DNA from: Salinivibrio sharmensis
GTDB taxonomy: Bacteria; Pseudomonadota; Gammaproteobacteria; Enterobacterales; Vibrionaceae
DNA: 64,000 bases
Assembly (NCBI RefSeq): GCF_001995985.1
Contig: NZ_MUFC01000001.1
Location: 156,028-220,027 of the forward strand
Reading direction: 5' to 3'
The translations under genes and the position numbers were made by a program. Each line of letters begins with the position of its first letter. Position 1 is the stretch's first letter. This document shows positions 38,299 to 47,818 of this stretch, piece after piece. The notes under the pieces were generated by a model. The model had not been told where the DNA came from. It was given only the letters and a program-made list of their open reading frames with translations, and did no database searches.

Positions 38299-39072
38299 AT
38301 GCTGGAACTGATTGACCTCTCTACTTTAATTATTCTGGGGCTGACCGCGTTTGTCGCTGGATTTATTGATGCGGTTGCTGGCGGTGGCGGCATGCTCACG
38401 GTGCCTGCTCTATTATCACTCGGCCTGCCGCCGCATGTTGCGTTAGGTACCAATAAGTTGGCCGCGACCTTTGCCTCAAGCACCGCCGCGTTCACTTATT
38501 ATAAAAAGCGCCTATTTTCTCCCTTATTTTGGCAACATGCGTTTTGGGGGACCTTAATTGGCGCCACGGCCGGCACCCTGCTGGTGGATGTTTTGAGTAC
38601 CGAATGGCTCGAAAAGGCGATACCGATCGTCGTATTAGTGGCCGCGGTGTATACCATCTGGCACCCGCACCCAAAGGGCGATAACAACCAGCTACCCACA
38701 CGATGCCCGAAGTTGCCAATAAAACAATGGAGTCAAGGTTTATCTCTTGGCTTTTACGACGGGGTGGCAGGTCCAGGAACCGGCGCATTTTGGACGGTTT
38801 CCACCATGTCGCTCTATCGGATGAATATCTTGCTATCCTCTGGGTTAGCAAAGGCGATGAACTTTACCAGTAACTTCACCTCTCTGGTGGCGTTCGCGCT
38901 GTTAGGCCATGTGAGCTGGGCGCTGGGCTTAACCATGGGCGCGTGTCTTATGCTGGGCGCCTTTATTGGCGCACACTCAGCAATCCGCTTTGGTAGCCGT
39001 TTTATTCGCCCTATTTTTATCACCGCGGTGGTTATTCTAGCGGGCAAGCTTGCCGTTGATGCTTGGTTCTAG
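38299..39072 (+). CDS. yfcA: TSUP/TauE-SafE family transporter YfcA
   Basis: Inner-membrane protein of 257 residues with about eight helices. Family signature GFIDAVAGGGGMLTVPALLSLGLPPHVALGTNKLAATFASS (residues 21-60), repeated in weaker form in the second half (DGVAGPGTGAFWTV, GLAKAMNFTSNFTSL). Substrate unknown; the family exports or imports sulfur-containing or organic anions. Begins 14 bp after dinG and probably shares its transcript, as does priC downstream. Confidence 0.9.
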   Translation: MLELIDLSTLIILGLTAFVAGFIDAVAGGGGMLTVPALLSLGLPPHVALGTNKLAATFASSTAAFTYYKKRLFSPLFWQHAFWGTLIGATAGTLLVDVLSTEWLEKAIPIVVLVAAVYTIWHPHPKGDNNQLPTRCPKLPIKQWSQGLSLGFYDGVAGPGTGAFWTVSTMSLYRMNILLSSGLAKAMNFTSNFTSLVAFALLGHVSWALGLTMGACLMLGAFIGAHSAIRFGSRFIRPIFITAVVILAGKLAVDAWF

Positions 39073-39096
39073 CCCTCAACAAAAGAGAACGACACC

Positions 39097-39648
39097 ATGA
39101 AAGCGCAAATCGATGCAATGGCTCAACATTTAGACCAACTTGCTGTTCAGGCGGCAGAGGTCGATCGGCGTCGCGGCGAAGCCAAAGCACCTTTATTTGC
39201 TACGCCACTTTTTCATTGCAAAGGCAAGCTGTTAACGCCTTGTGTTAATGAAGCGCAAGGCTTATTGGAGGTGATGCGCCGCGACCACCAGCAAGGGGTG
39301 CTAACGGATGCGCGTGCGACCCATATTTGCGAAACCTTGTTGGCACAAATCACCGCACTGCAACGTGAGCTTGCAACCCAACCTTTACGTAAGCAAGAAC
39401 AAGCGCGGCGTGGGCCACGGCGACAGTCGATCGGTGAGCTTTATCAAGACTTGGCCAAACACCAAGACTGGGAAAAGCGTCTCGCCGACAAACTCCGTGA
39501 TGCCAACGCCAGTGTTGAGATGGCCTCCAGTCCGGCTGTACGGCAACAGCATCAAAAGCAAGTTCTCGCACTTGAGCAACGCCTTGCACGGTGCACCAAA
39601 GCCCGAGAACGTATTGAAACCACTATTACTTACCGGGAAAAGCGATAA
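39097..39648 (+). CDS. priC: Primosomal replication protein PriC
   Basis: 183-residue, mostly helical protein that helps restart stalled forks by loading DnaB with DnaC. Basic, Gln/Arg-rich; the C-terminal part QDWEKRLADKLRDANA ... LEQRLARCTKARERIETTI matches the PriC (N'') pattern. In E. coli priC is followed by ybaM; here a hydrolase gene lies between them. Confidence 0.85.
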   Translation: MKAQIDAMAQHLDQLAVQAAEVDRRRGEAKAPLFATPLFHCKGKLLTPCVNEAQGLLEVMRRDHQQGVLTDARATHICETLLAQITALQRELATQPLRKQEQARRGPRRQSIGELYQDLAKHQDWEKRLADKLRDANASVEMASSPAVRQQHQKQVLALEQRLARCTKARERIETTITYREKR

Positions 39649-39662
39649 CGTAAGGAGCGAAT

Positions 39663-40589
39663 GTGCTACCACTGATATACCATCCCATTTACTCTGATTT
39701 CCCGCTTCCCGAGGGTCACCGTTATCCACTGCAAAAGTACCGGCTGCTGTTCGAACGATTGCAAGCGCTTGCATTGCCGGTTGAGTTTTACCAGCCCACC
39801 GCCGCACAAAGAGAGGTCATTGACGCGATTCATGACCCCGCCTATGTGAGTCAATTACTCGAGGGCAACTTGCCTTTGGTAAAAATGCGTCGTATTGGTT
39901 TTCCTTGGAGTGAGTCGCTCATAAAACGCAGTTTAACCTCTCTGGGCGGCACCACCTTAACGGTGGATCAGGCATTGCGCACGGGTCTGGCTATTCATCT
40001 CACTGGCGGTTACCACCATGCCCACTATGATTTTGGCAGTGGATTTTGCTTATTTAACGATTTGATGATTGCCGCCCGTCATGCGCTTACTCAACCAGGT
40101 ATAGAGACGGTAATGATCGTCGATTGTGATGTTCACCACGGCGATGGCACTGCCGCGCTGGCCTCCTCACATCCAGATATTGTGACCTTTTCCGTCCACT
40201 GTGAGAAAAATTTCCCCTCGCGCAAACCAGCATCAACGCTTGATTTACCCCTCCCGATTGGCACCCAAGATAGCGACTACCTTGATGCCTTTTTGCCTTT
40301 ACTCGACCTTGCACTGGCTCAGCACCGCCCCGACATGGTGATCTATGATGCGGGTGTCGACGTGCATAAAGACGATGCGTTGGGGTATTTGTCGCTTAGC
40401 TCTGAGGGCATTTTTCAACGTGACACAGGCGTGCTATCACGGTGTGCCGCCCACCAGATCCCGGTCGCTGCGGTCATTGGAGGAGGTTATCATGACACCC
40501 ACGACCAGCTGATCCCGCTGCACGAACAACTCATCCAAGCCGCTATCACTCACTTTCCCGACTTTTCCGCCAGCCTGGAGGCATCATGA
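39663..40589 (+). CDS. Histone-deacetylase-family zinc hydrolase
   Basis: 308-residue arginase/deacetylase fold. Catalytic features: [19 protein letters not shown] (tandem His of the charge relay), [14 protein letters not shown] (zinc Asp/His), [14 protein letters not shown] (zinc Asp) and GGGYHDTH near the end. Bacterial relatives act on acetylated polyamines, acetoin-type or unknown amides; the substrate is not evident. Start is GTG 39663 with an AAGGAG six bases upstream. The stop overlaps the ybaM start by 4 bp (ATGA), so the two are translationally coupled. Confidence 0.88.
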   Translation: MLPLIYHPIYSDFPLPEGHRYPLQKYRLLFERLQALALPVEFYQPTAAQREVIDAIHDPAYVSQLLEGNLPLVKMRRIGFPWSESLIKRSLTSLGGTTLTVDQALRTGLAIHLTGGYHHAHYDFGSGFCLFNDLMIAARHALTQPGIETVMIVDCDVHHGDGTAALASSHPDIVTFSVHCEKNFPSRKPASTLDLPLPIGTQDSDYLDAFLPLLDLALAQHRPDMVIYDAGVDVHKDDALGYLSLSSEGIFQRDTGVLSRCAAHQIPVAAVIGGGYHDTHDQLIPLHEQLIQAAITHFPDFSASLEAS

Positions 40590-40768
40590 CTGACTCACAT
40601 TCTTCCTCATCAAAAGCACTCGAAGAGGCGCCCGACGACGTCAAGCTCGCCGTTGATCTTATCTATTTACTTGAAAGCCATGAGATTGATACCGACACAG
40701 CGCTCTCCGCGATCGATATCGTTAAGCATGATTTGCTGACCAAAAAAGCGGCGTCATCCAGTGAATAA
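40586..40768 (+). CDS. ybaM: YbaM-like DUF2496 small protein
   Basis: 60 residues. The core [37 protein letters not shown] matches E. coli YbaM (DUF2496); helical, soluble, function unknown. It has an N-terminal Ser-rich extension relative to E. coli. Start ATG 40586 overlaps the stop of the deacetylase-like gene. Confidence 0.88.
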   Translation: MTDSHSSSSKALEEAPDDVKLAVDLIYLLESHEIDTDTALSAIDIVKHDLLTKKAASSSE

Positions 40769-41350
40769 GTCATCTTTATCTACTCACTCGGGCAGTGTAG
40801 CTGGGGAATAAGTCAGAGCGTGCAGCGGAAATATGAGGCATTGATCACATTTCGTTCAGCGCGTGTCATGCCGATATTTAGTCACTCAATTCGCTAAAGT
40901 ATGCGTAGATTATTAAAGTGACTGCTTTAACATCAAGTAATTAGCGTGCAACCCATTACATTCTAGTTACAGTTTTTAGTGCTGTTATTAACACTGGCAA
41001 ACGTTCAAAAAACCAACAGATCAATAATCATCTAGTGTTTTGTCTCATAAATGTCGGTATTATCCGGCGTGCTCCACTCAGTGTATTGATGTGCTAAGAC
41101 ATCGCTATCACTGGCAACGGCGCACTCTGGCAACAGCCGAGCATGGATTCAAAATGCTGTTGCAGATCCAACATCGCGCGTCATAGCGAGCCAGACGTTT
41201 TGGTGCTAGCGCGCGTTTCGTTGCTCACCTGCATGGACGGCAGAGATCTCACATGGACAGTGGTTGTCGACCCTCGCTCTTTCACGATGAACCTGAGTTC
41301 ACGTGTTTATCGAGTTAGGCGTCTCCCAACAGACAAAACAGAGTTTAATG
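40769..41350. promoter_or_regulatory. Long leader region before the AGCS transporter gene
   Basis: About 580 bp without a credible gene. It holds several inverted repeats: TTAAAG-tgactg-CTTTAA (40913-40930), and CAACAGC ... GCTGTTG (41131-41162) with AGCAT ... ATGCT nested and overlapping, which could form alternative hairpins. I looked for a glycine riboswitch core and found none. Confidence 0.4.
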
Positions 41351-42781
41351 ATGGAACAACTTAAAAATCTATTTGTGTCCATAGTCGATACAGGTAACGG
41401 CCTCCTTTGGGGCAGCGTACTCATTTATCTTTTGATTGGCTTAGGTTTGTACTTCACCGTACGATCTGGCTTTATTCAATTCCGTAACTTTGGCCACATG
41501 TTCAAACTCATGGCCAACAGCCGCGATGGCGCGTCAGGTGGTATCTCTTCTTTCCAAGCCTTTAGTACCAGTCTGGCAGCGCGCGTCGGTACCGGAAACA
41601 TGGCCGGTGTGGCCGTCGCACTCTATCTGGGTGGCCCTGGTGCTATCTTCTGGATGTGGCTGACGGCATTGGTCGGCATGGCAACCAGTTTCGTCGAGTC
41701 CACCTTGGCGCAGGCGTACAAAGTTAACCACAACGACAAAACCTTTCGCGGTGGTCCAGCTTACTACATCGAGAAAGGCTTAGGTCAGCGCTGGTTAGGT
41801 ATTGCGTTCGCTATCTGTCTGATTATCGCCTTTGGTCTGGCGTTTAACGGTGTCCAGTCCAACTCCATTGCTGCAGCAATGAATACCGCGTTTGGCTTTG
41901 ATGCCTTAGCGGTTGGCATCGGCCTTGCCGTAGTGACCGCGCCCGTGATTTTTGGCGGTATGCGTTCGGTTGCGCGTGTGGCGGAGCTGATCGTGCCGTT
42001 TATGGCACTGGCGTATTTGCTGGTTGCCCTTGTCGTGGTTGGCATGAATATCGAGCAGCTACCTGCTGTGATCTCCACCATTGTTAAAAGCGCGCTCGGG
42101 CTTGAACAAGCGGCGGGTGGTGCTATGGGTTATGCGATCGCGCAAGCGATGATGCACGGTATTAAGCGCGGTTTATTCTCCAACGAAGCAGGTATGGGTT
42201 CAGCACCGAATGCCGCTGCTACCGCAACCACCAAGCCGAATCACCCAGCGGCGCAAGGCTATGTTCAGATGCTGGGGGTTTTTGTCGACACTATCGTTAT
42301 CTGTACCGCGACAGCATCGATCATCTTAATCTCCGGTATGCTTGAGCCAAATAGCGGCCTAACGGGTATTGCGCTTACCCAAGAAGCATTGGTTAGCCAA
42401 GTGGGTGACTGGGGTGCGGCGTTTATTGCTATCGCAATCCTCTTATTCGCTTTCACCTCTATCATTGCCAACTATTCTTATGGTGAGTCAAACATCGAGT
42501 ATATTTTCCGCTCGAAAAACGCGATTCTGCTCTACCGTATTGCCGTGTTAGCCATGGTATTGGTGGGGTCGATTACCGACTTACCGTTAATCTGGAGCTT
42601 TGCTGACTTGTCAATGGGCATGATGGCCGTGATCAACTTGGTGGCGATTGCGCTCTTGTCGGGTGTCGCGTTTGCGCTGATGAAAGATTATGAAGATCAG
42701 CGCCGTGCGGGCAAAAACCCAACCTTTGACCGCACCAAGTTCCCGAAACTGGATAAGCAAATCGATAAAGACGTTTGGTAA
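41351..42781 (+). CDS. AGCS-family sodium:alanine/glycine symporter
   Basis: Inner-membrane transporter, 476 residues, about 10-11 helices. Family signature FSTSLAARVGTGNMAGVAVALYLGGPGAIFWMWLTAL near residue 70, plus GGPAYYIEKGLG, IKRGLFSNEAGMGSAPNAAA and FAFTSIIANYSYGESN. Likely imports alanine or glycine with Na+. Two adjacent ATGs (41348, 41351); the second is better spaced from the upstream GAG. Ends at a strong terminator. Confidence 0.92.
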   Translation: MEQLKNLFVSIVDTGNGLLWGSVLIYLLIGLGLYFTVRSGFIQFRNFGHMFKLMANSRDGASGGISSFQAFSTSLAARVGTGNMAGVAVALYLGGPGAIFWMWLTALVGMATSFVESTLAQAYKVNHNDKTFRGGPAYYIEKGLGQRWLGIAFAICLIIAFGLAFNGVQSNSIAAAMNTAFGFDALAVGIGLAVVTAPVIFGGMRSVARVAELIVPFMALAYLLVALVVVGMNIEQLPAVISTIVKSALGLEQAAGGAMGYAIAQAMMHGIKRGLFSNEAGMGSAPNAAATATTKPNHPAAQGYVQMLGVFVDTIVICTATASIILISGMLEPNSGLTGIALTQEALVSQVGDWGAAFIAIAILLFAFTSIIANYSYGESNIEYIFRSKNAILLYRIAVLAMVLVGSITDLPLIWSFADLSMGMMAVINLVAIALLSGVAFALMKDYEDQRRAGKNPTFDRTKFPKLDKQIDKDVW

Positions 42782-42798
42782 TCCCCTACGGGTCATAC

Positions 42799-42832
42799 GA
42801 AAAAACCACCGAGCAATCGGTGGTTTTTTTTA
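42799..42832 (+). terminator. Intrinsic terminator of the AGCS gene
   Basis: AAACCACCGA-gcaa-TCGGTGGTTT followed by a long T-run. Confidence 0.92.
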
Positions 42833-42890
42833 CCCTCACTTTTAAGCCTTAGGCGCGTGCACTGTCGCCGTTGCGTCGGTGTCTCTCACA

Positions 42891-43094
42891 CTACACGCTC
42901 AACCAATAGCCAATGAGTAGGGCGAAAACAAGGCAAGCGCCAGCATAAAAACCCAACTCAATTTTACGTGCGGTCATATCTTCAGCCTCTTCAGGCTGTA
43001 ACGTAATCCCCCAATAAGCAAAGCCAATGGACGCTGACAGCAATAGCACACCGAGACCGAACGCTAACCCTTCAACCGCATGGATCAATGTCAT
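42891..43094 (-). CDS. Small two-helix membrane protein, unidentified
   Basis: 67 residues from ATG 43094 (MTLIHAVEGLAFGLGV), chosen because AGAGG lies 5 nt upstream; the frame is open 12 codons further back. Helices at about residues 7-26 and 47-65, linked by an acidic loop (QPEEAEDMTARKIE). Convergent with the AGCS gene, single gene. I do not recognise the family. Confidence 0.65.
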   Translation of the reverse strand: MTLIHAVEGLAFGLGVLLLSASIGFAYWGITLQPEEAEDMTARKIELGFYAGACLVFALLIGYWLSV

Positions 43095-43233
43095 TTTTCC
43101 TCTCACTTCCGTCACTGACTTATAGCACATCGATTATACGCCTTGTCAGTCATTACGAAAACCATCAGTCAAGGGTTCATTCATGCTCTCGTCCTAAGAT
43201 CAGCTGCTTTAGCAGCGAGGATTGTTCCCGCGG

Positions 43234-43965
43234 CTAGCGCCACAGTTCACTGATGGGTGTGTCCGGTGAAAAGTCATGGGCAATTTGCGCTTGCAGTAGT
43301 TCAGCGGTGGCCATCGCATCCGTCAGTGCATGGTGACTCTGGTAAAAGGGCAAGTGATAACGATGACGACTATCGGCTAAACGAATCGACTCAGGCGGGC
43401 GACGTGCAATCCAATCCATAAAGCTGCGTTTACCGCTTCTGTGTTTGCGTGCTTCTAACTCCATGGTATCGACCATTGGGAAAATGATCCCCTCGCCTAA
43501 GCGCTGCTTGATCGCACGGTCCAGAAACTCCCGCTCAATACGGCGATAATGAACCACAACCACGGAGCCGGCCAACGCGCTCAGTAAAGGTTCAATCACA
43601 TGCGAAAAGTCAGGGGCATTCACGATATCCGAGTGGGTGATCCCATGAATCACAATCGACGACTCTGCCAACGGCCGATTAGGGTTAACTATCCAGTGCT
43701 GCGCCTGCTGGCAGCGAATGCGGTTCAGGGTAAAGGGCACCAAACCAATACTGACGATGGCATCTTGCTGGCTATCGAGCCCTGTGGTTTCAAAATCCAA
43801 CGCGACAAAAGACACTTGTGAGACAGGTGTCTCGGGCGACACCCAGCCTTGTTGATAAAACGCTTGTAATGTTTCGTGCTGCACCGTCTCACGTTTGGTT
43901 TCTAACATAGCACGCCAGTCCACGTGGTCGGCATCCTCTTTTTTTCTTAAATCGAAATGAAGCAT
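43234..43965 (-). CDS. DnaQ-type DEDDh 3'-5' exonuclease
   Basis: 243 residues. Exonuclease motif I VALDFETTGLD (Asp57, Glu59), motif II around HGITHSDIVNAPDF, motif III HHALTDAMATAELLQAQ. The N-terminal 50 residues are extra relative to DnaQ. It starts 9 bp after the DUF294 gene and belongs to the same operon; this pairing is common in gammaproteobacteria, often beside acetyl-CoA synthetase. Likely nucleic-acid or oligonucleotide exonuclease; the link to its partner is unproven. Confidence 0.88.
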   Translation of the reverse strand: MLHFDLRKKEDADHVDWRAMLETKRETVQHETLQAFYQQGWVSPETPVSQVSFVALDFETTGLDSQQDAIVSIGLVPFTLNRIRCQQAQHWIVNPNRPLAESSIVIHGITHSDIVNAPDFSHVIEPLLSALAGSVVVVHYRRIEREFLDRAIKQRLGEGIIFPMVDTMELEARKHRSGKRSFMDWIARRPPESIRLADSRHRYHLPFYQSHHALTDAMATAELLQAQIAHDFSPDTPISELWR

Positions 43966-43974
43966 ACCCTCCCC

Positions 43975-45852
43975 TTAAGACCGATTCGGCTGGTAACGGA
44001 ATTTCAAGAACTTCTGTGCGTTGCTTAAGATCTGAAACGCATCTTTTAGGTTTCGACGCTCAAAATCAGACAGGTTCTCTGGCTCGATGTTATTGTCCGG
44101 CTCGCGACCCGCTTCGATGTCTAACGCTTGATGACGAATGCGCACCATAGAAATAAATTCCATCGCATCGCGTAAGTCTGGGCCGCGACCTTTAGGCAAG
44201 ATCCCCGATTCAATAATATCGTCCAAGCGCTCAAAGGAGTTTTGCGAGCGTGAATCGATCGCCAATGAATGTACCCGAATCAGATCGGCCAAAGGTGCCG
44301 TGCCACGACGTTTTAAGTTAATGGAATTGTTATGGCGCCCGTCCTGCTCCATGACAAAGTCTTTGAAAAAGCCCAGTGGCGGTGTGCGATTGAGCGCATT
44401 GCGTGCCATCGCCGCCAAGAAGCGGTTGTTGCGGCGCGCACGACGACCAATAAAGGCTTTGAGTTGCTCTGCCCAGTTAGTGCGGCCATGCACGCCATCA
44501 AGGTCAAAAAAGATATTACTGTCAAGCAGTGAGCGCGGGCTGGGATTATCAATCCAATCCGCAAAGCATTGCTCCCACTCTTTGAGCGTTTTTCGCCACT
44601 CAGGGTTAGTCGCCATAATATTGCCGGTGCAATACGTATACCCACACGCATTCAATCCATCAGAGACACGTTTAGACAAGGCTTCAAAATACGCATTGTG
44701 CTGACTGTGATCATAACTATCGTCCAAAATAATCGCATTATCTTGGTCGGTGACAATTAACTGCTCGTCACGTGCCATCGAGCCCATGGCTAAAAAGCAA
44801 TACGGTACTGGTGGCTCACCGAGCTCTTCCTCAGCAAGCTCAAGCAAACGCTGTTTAAAACTACGGCCAATCACCGACAATGCGGAACCTATCATGTGTG
44901 AATTCGCGTCTTCGTTGACCATACGGACAAAGCAATCTTTCACCTGTTTAGACAGGATCACCAAATCATCCACGGATTGTTGACGGAAAATACTCGCCAC
45001 CAAGAAAAGGCTGTTTTGTGACTCATAGCGCGCGATATCAGACAGTGCGACCACCCCAATCGGCTTACCGTGTTGGATCACGGGCACATGATGAAGGTTT
45101 GAGCGCAAGATGGTCAGCATTGCCTCAAAAATATACGCGTTATGGTCAAGCGTGATCAGCTGTGGTGACATGATTTCTTGCACTGGCGTCTCATAAGGTA
45201 AGCCTTCCGCTAAGACGCGATTACGTAAGTCACGATCCGTAATGATCCCCAGTACCGGCTTTATACCTGTATCAGGGTCTGGCTCATCGCCCATTACTAA
45301 GATAGAAGATACGGTTTCCTGGGACATGACCTGCGCAGCGTGCTGAACTGAATCGGTACTCGAAATCATTACCGGGTCACGGATGATCAGTTTTTTGACC
45401 TTGGAGGTGGTTAAGTCGTTGGCTTCATTGTGACTCGATACCGCTTGACGCAGTCGCGTTCGGTCTTCTACCTCTACAAAGTCAGCAAAGTGCTCAAAGT
45501 CGTCAAACAAACGGTTGAACATCGCTTCAGGGATGAAATAGATCAATGTATCTTCGATCGCTTTGGCGGGCATCCGGACGCGGTTGTTCATCAAAAGCCC
45601 CATCTGACCAAAGATATCGCCTTCTGAGATACGGTTGTATAAGGTGCCATTACGGCGGAATAGCTCTACGGCGCCGCTACGCAAAATGGCCAAATCGTGA
45701 ATTTCATCACCATATGCAAAAATATCGGTGCCTGCGCGGTAGTAACTGATTTCAATGCTGGTTGCCACCTCAGCGACCACCTCTTCCGGCATCGCGTCAA
45801 ACGGCGCGTATTGCGCTAGAAATGTCGCGATTTCAATCTGTTCAGCTTCCAT
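43975..45852 (-). CDS. cNMP-binding/CBS/DUF294 nucleotidyltransferase-like protein
   Basis: 625 residues with four parts: a cyclic-nucleotide-binding domain (about 15-135, GDEIHDLAILRSGAVELFRR, EGDIFGQMGLL), a CBS pair (about 155-280), a DUF294 nucleotidyltransferase-like domain (FLAMGSMARDEQLIVTDQDNAI, about 355-375, with the G-S and D-x-D pattern of polymerase-beta-fold enzymes), and a helical DUF294 C-terminal domain. It looks like a signal-controlled nucleotidyl- or uridylyltransferase, like GlnD at the catalytic part. Substrate unknown. Operon with the exonuclease. Confidence 0.9.
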   Translation of the reverse strand: MEAEQIEIATFLAQYAPFDAMPEEVVAEVATSIEISYYRAGTDIFAYGDEIHDLAILRSGAVELFRRNGTLYNRISEGDIFGQMGLLMNNRVRMPAKAIEDTLIYFIPEAMFNRLFDDFEHFADFVEVEDRTRLRQAVSSHNEANDLTTSKVKKLIIRDPVMISSTDSVQHAAQVMSQETVSSILVMGDEPDPDTGIKPVLGIITDRDLRNRVLAEGLPYETPVQEIMSPQLITLDHNAYIFEAMLTILRSNLHHVPVIQHGKPIGVVALSDIARYESQNSLFLVASIFRQQSVDDLVILSKQVKDCFVRMVNEDANSHMIGSALSVIGRSFKQRLLELAEEELGEPPVPYCFLAMGSMARDEQLIVTDQDNAIILDDSYDHSQHNAYFEALSKRVSDGLNACGYTYCTGNIMATNPEWRKTLKEWEQCFADWIDNPSPRSLLDSNIFFDLDGVHGRTNWAEQLKAFIGRRARRNNRFLAAMARNALNRTPPLGFFKDFVMEQDGRHNNSINLKRRGTAPLADLIRVHSLAIDSRSQNSFERLDDIIESGILPKGRGPDLRDAMEFISMVRIRHQALDIEAGREPDNNIEPENLSDFERRNLKDAFQILSNAQKFLKFRYQPNRS

Positions 45853-45945
45853 AATGTCACCTAAACCTGCATTTTATTGAAGGGCTCCCTCTTTTGGGAC
45901 ACCGGTCCTTTCGCGAGCGGCACAGCTCAATCGCTGGCCGGGTAA

Positions 45946-45978
45946 TAAAAAAGGCAGCCCCAAAGGCCTGCCTTTCCT
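45946..45978 (-). terminator. Intrinsic terminator of the first BCCT gene
   Basis: AAAGGCAG ... CTGCCTTT with a T-run on the minus strand. Confidence 0.82.
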
Positions 45979-46013
45979 ATCTTAGCTAACAATCAAACAG
46001 TTAGCACACCTGT

Positions 46014-47654
46014 TTATTTCGCACGTGGCTCAGAAGCCAAGCCTTTAAACAAGGAGACGGTTGCCACCAGCAGCACCACCGCGAATGGGAAGCCGGTGGA
46101 GACAGCCATCGCTTGTAACGCTACTAGGCCGCCACCAAGGATCAGTGCCACCGCAACCAAGCCCTCGAACGATGCCCAGAACACCCGTTGTGAGACTGGC
46201 ACGTCCATCTTTCCGCCCGCTGAGATGGTATCAAGCACCAAAGAGCCCGAGTCTGACGACGTGACGAAGAACACGATCACCAGAATAATACCAATGAACG
46301 AGGTGATCGTCGCAAGCGGCAGGCCTTCAAGCATTGCAAACAGTGTCAGAGACAGCTCGGCATCGACAACGGCGGTATACCCCTCGTTGACAAACTGGTC
46401 AATCGCCGTGCCCCCGAATGACGTCATCCAAAGCACACTCGCCGCCGATGGGATCAACAACACACAGGTAATGAACTCGCGTACCGTTCGACCACGCGAT
46501 ACCCGCGCGATAAACATCCCGACAAATGGTGACCAAGAGATCCACCACGCCCAATAGAAGGACGTCCAACCTTGAGTAAAGTTGGCATCTTCACGGCCAA
46601 ATGGCATCGCCAATGCTGGCAAGTTTTCTAAATAGGCGCCAAGATTACCGAAGAAGCCGGTCAGAATCGCGAGCGTCGGGCCGACCGCAATCACAAACAG
46701 CAGCAATAAGAACGCAAGGATGAGGTTAATCTCGGATAAGCGCTTCACACCTTTATCAACACCAGCGACAACCGAGAAGATCGCCATTGCGGTGATCACC
46801 ACCACCAAAATGACCTCAGTCGTTACCCCTAAAGGCGTATCAAACAAGTAATGTAAACCACCTGATGCCTGCGACGCGCCGATCCCCAAAGAAGTCGCAA
46901 GGCCAAACAACGTAGCAACAATCGCGAGCACATCAATAATATGACCCGTCCAACCCCAAACACGTTCACCGAACAAGGGGTAGAACACCGAGCGGATAGT
47001 CAGGGGCAATCCTTTATTGTACGCAAACAGGGCAAGACCAAGCGCCAGCACCGCATAGATGGCCCACGGGTGAAGCCCCCAATGGAAAATGGTCGCTGAC
47101 ATACCTAAACGACGTGCCGCTTCAGTAGCCCCCTCTGCGCCCCCTAAAGGCGACCAGTCAGTCCGGATGCCATTGGCGTTCGTCGCCGTGCCATCGAGCG
47201 CGGTTTGAAAATGCGTCAGCGGCTCTGACACACCATAAAACATTAAGCCGATACCCATACCTGCAGCGAACAGCATCGCGAACCAGCCACCATAGCCGAA
47301 ATCCGGCTTGGCTTCTGTGCCGCCGAGGCGCACTTTTCCGAGTGGTGAAGCAATTAATACTAAACAAGCAATAACGAAAACGTTACCGGCTGAAAGGAAA
47401 AACCAATCAAGATTCGAGGTCAACCAGGCACGTAAATCGCTAAAAACCGGCCCCATTTTGTCTTGAAAGGCCAAGGTCACAAAGACAAAGGCCATAATCG
47501 CCAGTCCTGAGACCATAAATACTCGGTTGTGAATATCAAAACCAAACGGGCCCACTTTTAGGGCGACGTTATCCTGACCAACCTGGTAATCAGTGTCGAT
47601 CGGATTAACTTTTCCGTCTGGCGTCATCATATCTTCATGGCTTTTATCGCTCAC
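46014..47654 (-). CDS. BCCT-family compatible-solute transporter, copy 1
   Basis: Betaine/choline/carnitine transporter, 546 residues, 12 predicted helices; sodium- or proton-coupled uptake of glycine betaine or related osmolytes. Family signature FYWAWWISWSPFVGMFIARVSRGRTVREF and the glycine-rich GMGIGLMFYGVSEP. Start is GTG 47654 (MSDKSHEDMM) with GGAG 7 nt upstream. It is a tandem paralogue of 48057-49697: by hand count about 58 differences in 546, about 89% identity. The C-terminal tail is short, unlike BetT. Substrate cannot be fixed from sequence. Confidence 0.93.
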   Translation of the reverse strand: MSDKSHEDMMTPDGKVNPIDTDYQVGQDNVALKVGPFGFDIHNRVFMVSGLAIMAFVFVTLAFQDKMGPVFSDLRAWLTSNLDWFFLSAGNVFVIACLVLIASPLGKVRLGGTEAKPDFGYGGWFAMLFAAGMGIGLMFYGVSEPLTHFQTALDGTATNANGIRTDWSPLGGAEGATEAARRLGMSATIFHWGLHPWAIYAVLALGLALFAYNKGLPLTIRSVFYPLFGERVWGWTGHIIDVLAIVATLFGLATSLGIGASQASGGLHYLFDTPLGVTTEVILVVVITAMAIFSVVAGVDKGVKRLSEINLILAFLLLLFVIAVGPTLAILTGFFGNLGAYLENLPALAMPFGREDANFTQGWTSFYWAWWISWSPFVGMFIARVSRGRTVREFITCVLLIPSAASVLWMTSFGGTAIDQFVNEGYTAVVDAELSLTLFAMLEGLPLATITSFIGIILVIVFFVTSSDSGSLVLDTISAGGKMDVPVSQRVFWASFEGLVAVALILGGGLVALQAMAVSTGFPFAVVLLVATVSLFKGLASEPRAK

Positions 47655-47800
47655 GCGTTAACTCCTTAGTTCGTCGATTCACAAGCCTTATATGCTGCCG
47701 AACACTGCCGAAGGTTGCTTGGTATTTAAGCGTGATAAAAACACCAAAAAGGGTGGCAATGACAACACGGTCAACAAGAATATCATAGAGCGCACGCGCT

Positions 47801-47818
47801 TTAATTAGGCCCCTAACC
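47801..47818. promoter_or_regulatory. Shared 18-bp element upstream of BCCT copy 1
   Basis: TTAATTAGGCCCCTAACC, containing the inverted repeat TTAGG-cc-CCTAA. It lies 147 bp upstream of the GTG start. The same 18 bases stand exactly 147 bp upstream of copy 2. No gene lies in 47655-47995. Confidence 0.65.

Noticed and set aside
40769..41350. Glycine riboswitch upstream of the AGCS symporter
   Set aside because: Expected from Vibrio relatives, but neither the aptamer core (CCGAAGG ... CUCUCAGG type) nor a tandem repeat of it is present in either strand by eye.
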